Below the pieces are notes generated by a model. That model made no database searches. It was not told the origin of the DNA and was given only the letters and a program-made list of their open reading frames with translations. A stretch of DNA of 64,000 bases, from contig CAJJDN010000167.1 in the NCBI GenBank assembly GCA_905182985.1, positions 172,561-236,560 of the forward strand, in the 5' to 3' direction. The stretch comes from Paramecium sonneborni (Eukaryota; Ciliophora; Oligohymenophorea; Peniculida; Parameciidae). This document shows, piece after piece, positions 19,467-30,894 of this stretch (its first letter is position 1; each line of letters starts with the position of its first letter). Made by a program: the position numbers and the translations under genes.

Positions 19467-19856
19467 TCAATCTAACACAAATGCTAACCAATCTTAATCT
19501 GTTAATTTGTTTTAAATATTAGATCTATTTATTGATTTTATTCTAATTTATTTTCTTTGCATTGATGATCCTCTTGTACTTAAACATTAATCTACAGAAA
19601 ATTCTTTTCTTTTTTAAAAAGATGATTCAGGTCTCTCAGTAATTATTGCTTTTTTATTCACATGACATATTTTATCAAGAATTTCCTTAGCGTGTTTTTA
19701 AGTTGGAGTCACATAATGGTATTCAAACAATGATTTCTTTGTATAAAAATTTTTGTGTTTTAAAAATCTAGGTTTGAAGGAGTAACTTGATTCATCACTT
19801 AAAAATAGGTTTGATCCTTCAATATTAATTTTTTATCCAATTGATTAATGTCTCAT
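19467..19856 (-). CDS. Unrecognised basic protein, 129 aa
   Basis: Intronless frame from ATG 19856 to TGA 19469-19467. The protein is basic and Ser/Lys/Arg-rich (MRHQSIGQKINIEGSNLFLS; ERPESSFQKRKEFSVDQCLS). It has no membrane segment or recognised domain and ends in DWLAFVLD. Coding quality is good (many GAA, AAA, TCA codons, no TGA). It is convergent with the trichocyst gene. Confidence 0.6.
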
Positions 19857-20369
19857 AAAATATAAATAAAATATTTTCGTCATTAAATAGTATACAATAG
19901 ATAATAAACTATCACATTTATGTTTTTAATGTAATTAGGATTAATAAATAAGTGAAATAGATTGATAATTACTAACATAATTATTTTAAACAGATATCAA
20001 TTAAAATATAAATATGAGATAGAAATATATAGTTGATAGTAATTTATTAAAATTAGATCACCTTTTTTTAAAATAATTGAAATAATTTTTATTTAATTTA
20101 ATCAAATAAATATTTTAAATTGACAAATTAGTTTTTATATGATAATTTGTATGAATAGATATAGATTACATAATTGAGTAGTTAAATAATACGAAAGGTG
20201 AGCAATTTAATTGAGTATTTATTATTTCTTATTTATGATGTATATATTAATATTGAGTAATAAGAAGTATGAGCTATTATTAATTTTGAAATTAATGAAA
20301 TATTTGAAAACAATATTTAGGTTAGATTTATTTATTAAAAGTAATTGATAATAATATATATAAAACAAA
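19857..20369. other. Intergenic, divergent promoters
   Basis: 513 bp of A+T-rich DNA between divergent gene starts. All frames are soon closed by TGA or have no coding character. No RNA gene or repeat is visible. Confidence 0.6.
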
Positions 20370-21412
20370 ATGAGTTCTATTTCCATTTAAAAACACGTGA
20401 ATTATGGAGAAGTAATTTTGATAGTAGGAGATTGTCATTTAGTGTAATGGAATGTGTAAAATGGAATTTAAATGGAATGGAATCCAGGTGATGTATGGAG
20501 AGCTTAAGTGGAGAGTTGTTGTTTACCTATGAATTACAGATACGTAATAGTGAAATAAAACAATCGGCAGATTGTAGAATGGGAAGATGGAATAAACAGA
20601 GTTTTTAATAATAAGAAGGATGTAGAAGATATATGGAGCCACATAAAAATAAGAATGAAAGTTAACTCATTTGTAGATTCAAAGATGTTTGTAAATTTAT
20701 ATTCAGAAAAGGGAAGATCTAAAATTAGACTAGATAAATTCGTTACTGAGGAAAACAAATTTGAGTAAAAATTAGAAGTAGATATCCCAAGTAAATCCAT
20801 TAATTCGTATGCATATAAATATTAACAAAATAAAAGGTGGGAACGAAATGGAGTTAGAATATTCTCTAAACATCCCATTATTAATAATGTTATTGAAATC
20901 ATAGATTCTGATATCAATTTTGATCTCAATTACAATCAAATATTGGAAAATATCTATGTTGGTTCATTCATTTATTGTGAGTAAGATATAGAAATAACTA
21001 TTTTAGTGAAATTCATATTCTATAAAAATTAGGAGTGGATGCTATAATTAATCTATAAACTGTTGAAGATCTTATAAAGAAGGATTTACCTGAAGATTAT
21101 TTTGATCAAATCAGAATGTTTTGTGAATCTTATTAGATTACGTATTTGCATTGTCCAATAATAGATTGCAATAAGCGATCTTTCTTAAAGAAGGGTAAGT
21201 AGGCTTATACGATCTTGTAAAATCTAATTGATCAAGGTAAATGTGTCTATGTACATTGTACTGATGGCATCTAAAGGAGTATTTAAACAATCATACTCTA
21301 TTTAGTATTGGATTTAAATTATTCTCTAGAAGATGCTATTGGACTTGTTAAAGCTATCAGAAAAAGATCTAAACCTATTAGAGAAGTATTATAGCAACTC
21401 TTAGAATAATGA
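20370..21412 (+). CDS. Laforin-like glucan phosphatase: CBM20 + dual-specificity phosphatase, 338 aa
   Basis: ATG 20370 to TGA 21410-21412 with one 26-nt intron (20981-21006). Residues about 8-110 resemble a CBM20 starch-binding domain (VILIVGDCHLVQWN; GDVWRAQVE; MNYRYVIVKQN; VEWEDGINRVF). Residues about 190-335 are a dual-specificity phosphatase with entry strand ENIYVGSF and the catalytic P-loop HCTDGIQRS around Cys288 (CX5R intact), followed by SLEDAIGLVKAIRKRSKPI. Laforin-type enzymes remove phosphate from glycogen or starch-like glucans. The same domain order and motif support the call; the substrate in this organism is inferred. The general acid Asp is probably in the CPIIDCNKR segment. 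Confidence 0.88.
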
Positions 21413-21481
21413 ATGTTTTTGTTATCCAATATTTGTAATTTATTTAATTATTCATGAATGTTTTTATATTTATGTATTATA

Positions 21482-21924
21482 TCATTTGCCATCGTATTAG
21501 GTAAGGTTATGTTTGAAATGCTCTAATTATTCTTCTGCATGATGTCTGTCCAATATTTATTAATTCAAATTCTTTTCATCTGTTTCAAGTCCTTTTCCAA
21601 ATCCCTATGTAATTAATTCAGATATATTACCAACACATATCTGGGTGGTTATTTAAAATGACCAAACTATAATTATATATGAATTATACTGTTTCATGTA
21701 AAACTCCTGGGTCTTAATAGGCACAATAAAATCCTATTGTACAAGTTAGATACAACATGATTCTTCCAAATCTGTAATCTACGGGAGACACCCAACCAAG
21801 ATGAGTTTAATTATGACCTTATTAAGCTTAAAATATCCATTTACAAAATACCAGTCAAATTTTAATACTTGTTTTTATTGAAGAGCAATTTGAAATTCCT
21901 ATTAAAAATGCTAGCTTTTTGCAT
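21482..21924 (-). CDS. Small single-pass membrane protein, 120 aa, possibly mitochondrial
   Basis: ATG 21924 to TGA 21484-21482, with three introns (25, 23, 32 nt). The basic N-terminus (MQKASIFNRNFKLLFNKNK) could be a mitochondrial presequence. It is followed by HLGWVSPVDYRFGR and a hydrophobic helix (IMLYLTCTIGFYCAYQDPG), then a charged tail (ILDRHHAEEQLEHFKHNLTQ). I do not recognise the family; size and layout resemble accessory subunits of respiratory complexes, which is inference. It is convergent with the laforin-like gene, about 69 bp between stops. Confidence 0.7.
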
Positions 21925-21987
21925 TAAATTATAGATAAATTATATATTAACTACCGAAAGATAAAATATAATTAAAAAAAAGCACAT

Positions 21988-23326
21988 TCATTTATTTTCT
22001 AATTGAAAAGAGTCATCATCCATCTATGGTTCATCTTCATCTAATTGTTTATTAATTTAAGGTAGTTAAGTAAGTTTGTGTTAGGTTGAAGGAGCACCTA
22101 CATTAATTTATAGCATACTTTTTTAAATATGATCAGATTAGATGAAATTAATGAGTAGTTTACCAATTTATAAACTACATGCAGCACAATCAATAGAATT
22201 TTTTTTGTCTAAGGAGACGAGAGTTCCAAATTTACTTTTATTATCTTGGATAACGAAATTGCTGTCAGTCATTTTAATAGTGGCATGATGTCTAGAAACA
22301 GTAATATCTTATGCTTTAATATCACATTGAAATCCTCTTCCCTTTAAATATTAGAAATAGATTTACAATTTTAATATTGTCAGTAAGAAGACTATGAATT
22401 AAATAGATTTCATTGCATAAGTTCTTTTCTTTATTGATGTTCTAATAATATGGATAGAATGTACTTCAACGAGAATGTATTGTAAATCAGGTCTTTCAAG
22501 TGTAAAAAGATCAAAATATTGATCTTCATACTGAACTCGAATAGGGAGAGTTTCTTTACAGATAGAACATTCATGTTATTTGATCCTAATATAGAGAATG
22601 AAATAACCATTTAAGAATCAAGCCAAATTGAGTTTCTTCTTTAATAATGTTGGAATCAACCCAGTAACGTAAACAGTCTAAATGAACAGCCTATCCATTT
22701 CCAGCACAACGACAAATATTGGTAAGAAAGAGTTGTTCTTTACATTGCCTTCCTTCCATGAAACAAAACTTACATTAATATGTCAAATTATTGTTACTGA
22801 GGAAGGAGTGCTAAAATTAGATTTTCATAGTTGTGTACTTTGACGGAGCATGGAGCTTAAATGATATGCATATCCTTGTTACATTCTTCAATGACCTTGT
22901 ACTCACTTTAAATTAATAAAAATTATACACTCTTCCCAAACGAATGATGGAGTTAACTACAAGAGGATATTCAGATCCATTAGATGATTTAATATCTTTG
23001 ACAACGATAAAGATTGGCTATATTGCTGACAATAGGATTTCATATTGATCTTCTAAAAATGATTATATATTGTATTGATATACTTGACTTATTAACTTTC
23101 AAAAGTGCATTCTTGTTTGGCAACATCTCAGTGCTCTCTTTATACACTTGATCTGTAAAATGCATTCATTATTACTCTCCTCATATATCGTTGTTGAACC
23201 ACCTCGAAATTTCCATACTGGGAAAGTGTCTGTCTATTCATGATCAATAAGACCAATTCCTTATTTCTAATCCTGTTTGATTTACACTTCTAAGTTGCTT
23301 TTATAGGCTGGCATAATTATAATCAT
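21988..23326 (-). CDS. FHA domain + RING-variant (RINGv/MARCH-like) zinc finger protein, 403 aa
   Basis: Five introns (23, 31, 23, 28, 22 nt) give a 404-codon frame from ATG 23326 (an in-frame ATG at 23314 is an alternative). A first FHA-like beta region lies near residues 80-150 (YPLVVNSIIRLGRVEYKVIE). The RING-variant finger follows: CKFC...C...CRCAGNGQAVHLDCLRYW...CSIC, giving C4HC3-type ligands. A classic FHA core ends the protein: GRGFQCDIKAQDITVSRHHA followed by FVIQDNKSKFGTLV, so the Gly-Arg, Ser-Arg-His and Asn-x-Gly landmarks are present. FHA domains bind phosphothreonine; RINGv proteins are usually E3 ubiquitin ligases. A cytosolic phospho-dependent E3 is the natural inference. No membrane helices follow the finger, unlike MARCH proteins. 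Confidence 0.85.
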
Positions 23327-23430
23327 CTTTCTAATTAATTAAAATCGTTAATGAGCAAGGTGTTCTCTCCAGATTAACGCAATCTAGGAGGTCGGCGAAT
23401 CATTTTGTAATAGATGCTCTAGCATCTACA

Positions 23431-23869
23431 TCATGTAGAGACTGTTAAAAGCACTCTCTCATAAACCAATTCAAGTACTAAATTACTTAAACGTACCCCA
23501 TCTCCTGTTTTCAAATTCCTTGATCAATACAAAGAAGTCTTCAATACATTTGATAAGGTATAAAAAATACAATAAAAACGACCATCCGTTGAGAAATTTA
23601 AAAATAATTACTTCCTTAAAAAAGTCTAAACAACCAATACCGAACATCAAAAGAATTTTGAAAAATGTAAAAAGAGAATCCAAGAAATGAACAATAAGAA
23701 TAAGACCACAATAAATCCAGCACTCTTCTTTAGAAGAGTCGATAAGAGTCTTATCAATAAGACTTGTCCAATAAGTAATCAACTTCAATTTAATAAGTGC
23801 AGCCACGGCCACAAAAAAAAGAAATACAATAAGATATTGATTGGGAAAGCATTGCTAAAAAAATACCAT
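23431..23869 (-). CDS. Polytopic membrane protein, 139 aa
   Basis: Frame from ATG 23869, with a 19-nt intron (GTACGTTTAAGTAATTTAG) near the 3' end, to TGA 23433-23431. If the intron is not spliced the frame ends at 23471 instead. There are about four hydrophobic helices (YLIVFLFFVAVAALI; WIYCGLILIVHFLDSLF; ILLMFGIGCLDFF; WSFLLYFLYLI) and a charged tail. Unrecognised family. It is divergent from the p28 gene, sharing a 257-bp gap. Confidence 0.7.
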
Positions 23870-24126
23870 AATTAGCTGACCCCCTTTTTAAAAATAAAAT
23901 AACTGACTTGATTGTTTCTAACAGGATCTATAGTGACGATGACTATGCATTCCTTGTATGCCTTATTTCTAGTGTAAATAATGCTGAATAATCCAAAATC
24001 ATATTAATCATGAGCTAAATATTGAATGAGTTGGGATTGTTGTGATTTTAACTATTATAATTACTTTTTTTTTGTTATGTTTTTTTAACAATATATATTA
24101 TTTTTGTTATATATAATTATTTTAAA

Positions 24127-24908
24127 ATGTCACAAACAGAAGAAATCTTAAAAAAATACCCTAAATATATGCCAACCCTTGTTAGATATGAGGAGCCAAT
24201 TGAAATTAATGAAGATGAAATGCAACTTGAGATGTAAGAACAAGTCCTAAATTAAAAAAAAAAATAATAACTGTAGCCTCTGGATCAAAAATGGTCAATT
24301 GATGAAATTTTGAATAAATTCTTCCCTCCCAGAAGATTTGAACACGAATCACATTTCTTTAAATAGGTTGTTAGTGTCAATGATGTAAAGAGAGATGAAC
24401 TCAATTAATTAGAAGAAGATTTAAATGAAAGATTAATTGTGAGATAGGCTCGGTACAATTAAATTATAATTATAATAGTAAGAGTGGTATATGTCCTGTA
24501 AGAGAAGATTTACATAGTTAATTATTTGAAGAAATTATAAGATAGAGTGCTATCAATTGTCCAGAAAGAGGACTTTTATTAATGAGAGTCTATGATAATT
24601 TGAAATTAACATTCGCAGCATATCAAACTCTATATGCTGGTTCTGTTGTGTTTGGAAATAGAAAAGCAGCAGAATCTGAAATTGGTAAAAGCGAATAGGA
24701 TTCTAAAATTGCTGATTATGATAAAAAGAAAATTTATTTGGAAAATTAAAAGATCTTATTGGAGAATGAACTAGACGCTATTTAAAGAAGTTTTAAAGAA
24801 ATAAGAGAATTAGAAAAAAGTAGAATGGATTCCGAAATGCAATTTTTAAAATAACAAACTAAACATTTAGAGCATTTTCTTAAATAAGTGCAATCGAATT
24901 AATAATGA
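24127..24908 (+). CDS. Axonemal dynein light intermediate chain p28 (DNALI1 type), 251 aa
   Basis: ATG 24127 to TGA 24906-24908, one 26-nt intron (24453-24478). The conserved p28 core is obvious: KSGICPVREDLHSQLFEEII, then RQSAINCPERGLLLMRVYD, NLKLTFAAYQTLY and GSVVFGNRKAAESE, followed by a coiled coil to the end. Length matches the family (about 250 residues). p28 chains, with actin or centrin, are light chains of monomeric inner-arm dyneins in cilia. Paramecium is covered in motile cilia, so the role is expected. Confidence 0.95.
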
Positions 24909-24944
24909 TTTATTAAGAATATTAATATGGATACAATTTATATG

Positions 24945-25289
24945 TCATTAATTTATATAAGTTTGAAGAATTCGCTTCACTTGATGAAATGAAATTGTCT
25001 TACTCGATTATTATAACATTTTAAATTATTGAGTTTAAGCTAGCTATCTAGCCTAAACCTTTTTTTTTGTTCCGGTTATTCTATCTTATATTACAGGGTA
25101 GGACTCATAAATTAATTCAACTTTATCTTTAGCATTATGGGACAATTCTATTTTTGATAATACAGTCATCTGTTCAGTTTGAAATCTCTTTTTGAGATTT
25201 GCATTTCTTGTTGATTTACATTATTTGCGATGTGTTTCAAAAGGCATGTTCTCTTATTGTAAACTTCTTAGACGGAATTGTGCTCCCAT
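24945..25289 (-). CDS. Unrecognised basic protein, 114 aa
   Basis: Open frame without introns from ATG 25289 to TGA 24947-24945. It is Lys/Gln/Arg-rich (MGAQFRLRSLQQENMPFETH; KRFQTEQMTVLSKIELSHNA) and predicted helical, with a low-complexity tail after a 9-A run. No known domain. Its 3' end lies 36 bp from the p28 stop (convergent), and its start is only 43 bp from the divergent gene at 25333. Coding character is reasonable but the protein is short, so it stays tentative. Confidence 0.5.
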
Positions 25290-25332
25290 CTGATAAGTCC
25301 TCCTAAATTATAATTGTTAATTCATTTTTATT

Positions 25333-28300
25333 ATGTTATTATTGATCTTGTTATTTTAGGTGTGGTAATCACAGTAATAAGATTCGGAGATAATAGAATT
25401 GTAGATAGAGAAATAATATGAATTTTATGGGTAATTTTGTTAAATAAAAGGATGTTAGTAAAGTACCAGGATAGTCGACATCTGTTCTTTATCCAGTTCA
25501 CTTTTATAAATTCCTTGTTGAGAATGTGATACCAAATGAGGATATATTTGTAGTTTTGAGAGCTCTACACGATTAAAGCTCATATCCTTCACTTTACATA
25601 AGTAAGGTAAATGAATAGTAAGTATGAATGATTAATTAGTCCGACAATATATGATGAGTTATGTGGTAATAAAGGGATGGATGTTTGTGTAATAGAGGAA
25701 CAAGACTTGATTCCAAATACAACTTATTATTTGGGAGTATATTGTTTATAGGATTGTGATTATGAATTAACAATTCATTACGAAGAGGAGGAAGTCTTGG
25801 AATTAGGAGAAGCAATAATAGTGAAGTTTGAGAATGAGACAGAGAGTATTCTAAAGATTGGGATGCCTAGTTCTATGGATTCCATCGATAGAATCTTAAT
25901 AAGAGCTCATTACATATAGGATAAGAATACAGTGTTGAATGAATCCTTTTATTTTTATATCAATGAAGGTAATGAGACACCCTCACCAATATAAAATTAA
26001 TATGAGGCCGAAGAGATTTGGATGATAGGGAAAGGAGTGGTGATATACAAAAATAGTACTAATCTTCGAGGGAATTTAACAGTGTTATTGATAGGCGTTC
26101 CAAACACTAGATTATATTTCCTATCAACGTTTTATGAACGTATCAGAGAGATAGGATTGTTTGAAAGAACAGATGATTTAGTAATAGAGAGAAAGACTAA
26201 TTATTACAAACTAAGCATATAAGATGAATATATGCAATTTATGAATGAAAATTCATTATCTTTTGATATTCATCCCTTTGAAGGTAATCCTGATATTTAT
26301 ATATCTACTTGTAAGAAAGAAGAGTGTTCATTAGATTATAAGTTATATCCATGGTAATCCCAATTAGATTTAGGTTATGAATCAATTACCATCTCTCCCA
26401 AAAATAGAATGAATAATGGCAATGGAAGTGAATTTATAATTGCAATCAATGGAGTAGATGGATTTTCTAGTTATTCTTTTGTTGCCTATTTAAGTAATTA
26501 CTATAGTAGAGTCTTATCTATTTATGCATTTGAATCTGGATTTCTGGTAAAGAATGAATTAGCAGAATATATCGTTGGTATATTTGATTAAAATAATTAA
26601 ACATTCACCATCACTTCAAATTATCCAACAGGACATGGAATGATTATATTGAAAAAATGTGTTAAAAACAAAACAGAATTAAGTGAAGTCAAAAATTCCT
26701 TTTCATACATTGTAAGTGCAGGACCTGATAATTTCTATAATTGTTCAATCACTAAAAATTAAATAGATTCAATATAAATGGGTCAAGTCTTAAAATCAGG
26801 AAATTCAGAATTACATTCAGCTGAAAATACATTACAATTCTATTACAACAAAAGTGAATGTGAGAGTAACGTAACAATGCTTAAATATGAAAACATATAA
26901 ACCAATTGTCAGTATGTAATTGGAATATACAGTAATGTTGAATATATGAACTATCAAATATTTATTAAAGGATAAGAATAACATATTGAATTAAGAGAAT
27001 CAACACCTCATCGCAGTCATCTTATGGAATATGACACTGATTTATATTCATTTACAATTGATGAAGATGAAATCATTGAAGTAGTCTTCTAAATTACAGC
27101 AATCACTGGAGAATATGATGCATATGCTTCTAGAATCTATCAGAAACCCAATTCCTCTTATTTTGATAAGTAAGCCAATATGGAATTAGATGTATTATAA
27201 TACAAATCAGACTCTTTAAATTAGAACTTAAGCGGCACTTATTATATTCGAGTGGTAGCTAAGGCATTACTAAGATATTTAATTACTCCTATCGTGTACA
27301 GAAAGTCTCATGATGAAATTAATTACATTCATCTTACTGAAAGTATTTCTTAAACTCATTTACAAACTAAAATAGATTAAGTTACTTACTTTAATTTTGA
27401 ATACAGATAAAATGGCCCTCTTTTCATTCACTTAAATGGTATATATGGCTTTTTCATCTGTTATGTTATTGGTACTAATAAAGTCATAGGTGATCAATAT
27501 CCCAATGAAACTTAATATCATCATACACTTCGTAGTTCGTAACATACCCTTATTATAGAAGACCCCAAAAAGTATTATTATGTATAAGTCAACTCTTTAT
27601 CTCTTGGTCTTAATGAATCTTATGAAATACAATTCACCACTTCAAATTCACTTATGGAATTATTCTATGGAGATCCCCTCATTACTTAATTAGATAATTA
27701 ACATCAATCCTTTTACTATTATCAATCACCATATAATTTAGAGAAGCTATTTGTTATCAGAACTTACATCACTGAAATCAATGCGAATAATAACCTTAAA
27801 GTTTTCATTAGTCTTAAAAACAAATTCCCTAATCATGAAAATTGTGATTATGAAATTTCTGATACAATTAACTATTTGACTCTACTCAACATTACTGAAA
27901 ATAGTATTGTGTATATTGGAGTCTATAGTATTGGTTACAATGAATTCTCATTATTGATTAGAGGTGTCTCTGGTATCATTTAATTAACAGAAAATACTGT
28001 TTAATAAATTCCCATTCCTTCCTTTGAATAATATCAATCATCGAATATGTATTTCCTTGTTCCTAAAGATCTCAAAAATACAATTCAAATATAAGCATTC
28101 ACCGAATTCACTGAGATATAATTGTTCTGTTCAATCAAGGATTATTCCACTCTAACTAAAGAACTAAAAAACAATAATCACAATATATTTCCTAACTCTT
28201 CTTCTTATGACATAGAAGAAGAAATTAGTGCTAGTGACTCCAATAAGTTATTAATCATTAAATAAGAAGATCTACAAAATTGTTAATACTATAAATAGGG

Positions 28301-30642
28301 CTGTATATTGTTGATTACTGTGAAAGTAGATTCACAATCCTTATATTCCTATATCTTTGGTAATACTTATAACAATATATCGACAGCAGATGGGTAGGAT
28401 GGTTATTTCAATATAATGATATCTACGTAATATACAATTATTAGGAATGGAGAAATGCTTATTGGATATTCTGGAGAGAATCTTATGTCTTACTATTATT
28501 TTTATGTTGATGACCCTGTACAATTCATTCAAATAGCAACTAGACCAATAGATGATTGTGATCCAGATCTCTTTGTGAATAAACTAATAAATGATACCAT
28601 ATCATATCCAACTGTAGATTCAAATACTTACAAATCAATGTAATATAAATCAGACATTCTAATCATAAGAGAATAAGACAATGTTGGATCATATATAATT
28701 GGAGTATCTGGATTTCGAAAAGAATGCACATACGAATTACTCTTAAATTTTGCAGATATAGAGTTATACTACATATCTAATGGCCAATTTATCACTCATC
28801 ACATAAATTAGACTGTTTATTATTTCTATTAACACACCAGAAAGGAATCATTTCGTATCATCATTTAAGGAATTAATAATGTTGATGTAGCTATTAATAC
28901 ATATTCCTAATATGGTGATAGTGAAGATGGACTGTTTGATTAATTACCTTATTATGGAACAGATGACATTCAAATATTGCAGGAACATAATGATAATCTT
29001 TTTGGAGGAATCATATAGATTAATCAATTGAACAAACATTTTTGTTACTATTGCACCTACATTATAGCTTTGAAACCATTATAGAATTCTGAGATTCAAC
29101 TATTAATAGCATATAATTCTATAGCATTACAAATTGAGTATGGAAGAATATATTATGATTAATGTGTTGAGAATTGTAAATATTATGTTGAACCAGGAGA
29201 TCTAAATATTTTTGTTTATTCCTAAATTCTTGAATTACACTTCTATGATGAAGAAACCTTGGTATTCAGTATGAATCTAACTTATTCCTAACACATCATT
29301 CAAATCAATTCATCATATACACTCAACATAGTGAATCCAAATGTAAATACAGTAGTCTCCTATTGGTTGAATTTATAGACTGAATAGAATTACGTGACTT
29401 TGCATTTGGGTAAATCATATAAAGGTAATAATACAGAATAATCAAATATCGCACAATTCACATTCACTCCAATCTCAGTTGATTAATGGTATACTGTTAT
29501 TGTGAATTCTAAATCCATTGTTAAAGTTGAATTGTTTTACATGACTAAGAATGTCTCTGAATTTATTCTAATCAATCCAGTATAAGAATGGAGTATTAGT
29601 AAAACATAATTAGAATTGAAATACTAATTACTCAATATCAATTATTACTATAAGATAGTTTTAGAATGTCAGGACTCCTATGTCATAACTTTAAATTTGG
29701 ATGGCTTGAAATATATCGACTCCAATTATCACTACATTGAATAAATCCAATCATCATAAATTTATAATCTGTATGGTGTTAAAGGATAAGAATTAATGAT
29801 TGAAAAAATTGATTGTTTAGGTTAAACTCATACCAATATTACTTCATATCAATTTAATAACTCAATCGATATCTATTTCAATGTCACTCCCATTCAATTT
29901 GCAAGCTATACTAAAGATGGTTTATCTCTAAGAAAGAACATTTATAGTCTAGTACCACATTTATAATATTCTCATGATGTATGGTATTTTAATAAAACAA
30001 TCAACTATCAAGTCTAATACAATGAAGATCAAACACTTACAATTTCTGTAGATACCATGAAAAGAAACAAGACCGGTATCTTAGATCTGAAAATGCTTAT
30101 GTAATTATTCAATTCAATTTTAGTTATCAATTACATTATTCAAATCAAGAAACCTTTATGTAAGCCTTTGGTTGTCAAATGGACATTGAATCTCTAAAGT
30201 ACTACACCAATAGTCAATTATACCATAGCAAATCATTATAAACTATAAAAGAGAATGATGACACAGTGTCCTTTAAAGGTATAATAATAAATATCACTCA
30301 TTTTTAGTACCTCTACCTTAGGATTAGAAAATACTATATGGTTTAATTGTATTTTAAGCATTCTATCAAGGATATGATACTCCTTACACTTATTTTTATA
30401 ACATCAGTTTAATTTATAATCATAGTTAATAAGATGTAAAGATAAATTAAAAGTCCACAGACACAGAATCGACTTTGGATGAACGTTACGTCATTATTGC
30501 GATAGTCATAGTGACACTTTTTGTTCTATTGGCGTTATTTATGGGAATTAGAAAAATAATTTAGAAGAGGAAAGTTGCAAAATTAGAAAAACCTAAAAAT
30601 CCAGTAGTAGATGAAGAATGGGAGTAAGTTAAAGCAGTATGA
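25333..30642 (+). CDS. Large type I membrane protein with repeated beta domains, 1,737 aa
   Basis: ATG 25333 to TGA 30640-30642. Four introns (22, 22, 23, 29 nt) cluster at the two ends; about 4.4 kb in between is one exon. The N-terminus is short and hydrophobic (MLLLILLF). Near the end a single transmembrane helix (YVIIAIVIVTLFVLLALFMG) is followed by a basic tail (RKIIQKRKVAKLEKPK). The ectodomain repeats a beta-sandwich-like phrase about every 110-150 residues: TTYYLGVYCL, CQYVIGIYSN, NSIVYIGVYSIG, GSYIIGVSGF, each followed by a YxL/I-rich strand. This resembles bacterial pre-peptidase C-terminal (PPC) domains in spacing. The protein is Asn/Tyr/Ile-rich. Function unknown; probably a surface or vacuolar receptor-like protein. 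Confidence 0.8.
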
Positions 30643-30894
30643 TTTAATTAGTTATTTAGCGAAAGATTAATATTATAAAATATGTTTTAATTATTTATTT
30701 TATTATTCAAGTTTAAAATAATTATATGATTGTATAAAGTAAATACATAGTCTTATTAAATATATAGAGTAGCTGTAATATCTGGTAATAGCTTATATCT
30801 ATTTGATAGTGATTTAGAGTTATTAATTATTATTTTTATTTTTCAAGATTAATTGATGTAAGTATTGGAATTTCACATTTATGAAACATAATGG

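Noticed and set aside
20534..20800. 88-codon minus-strand frame inside the laforin-like gene
   Set aside because: Antisense to the confidently identified CBM20 region.
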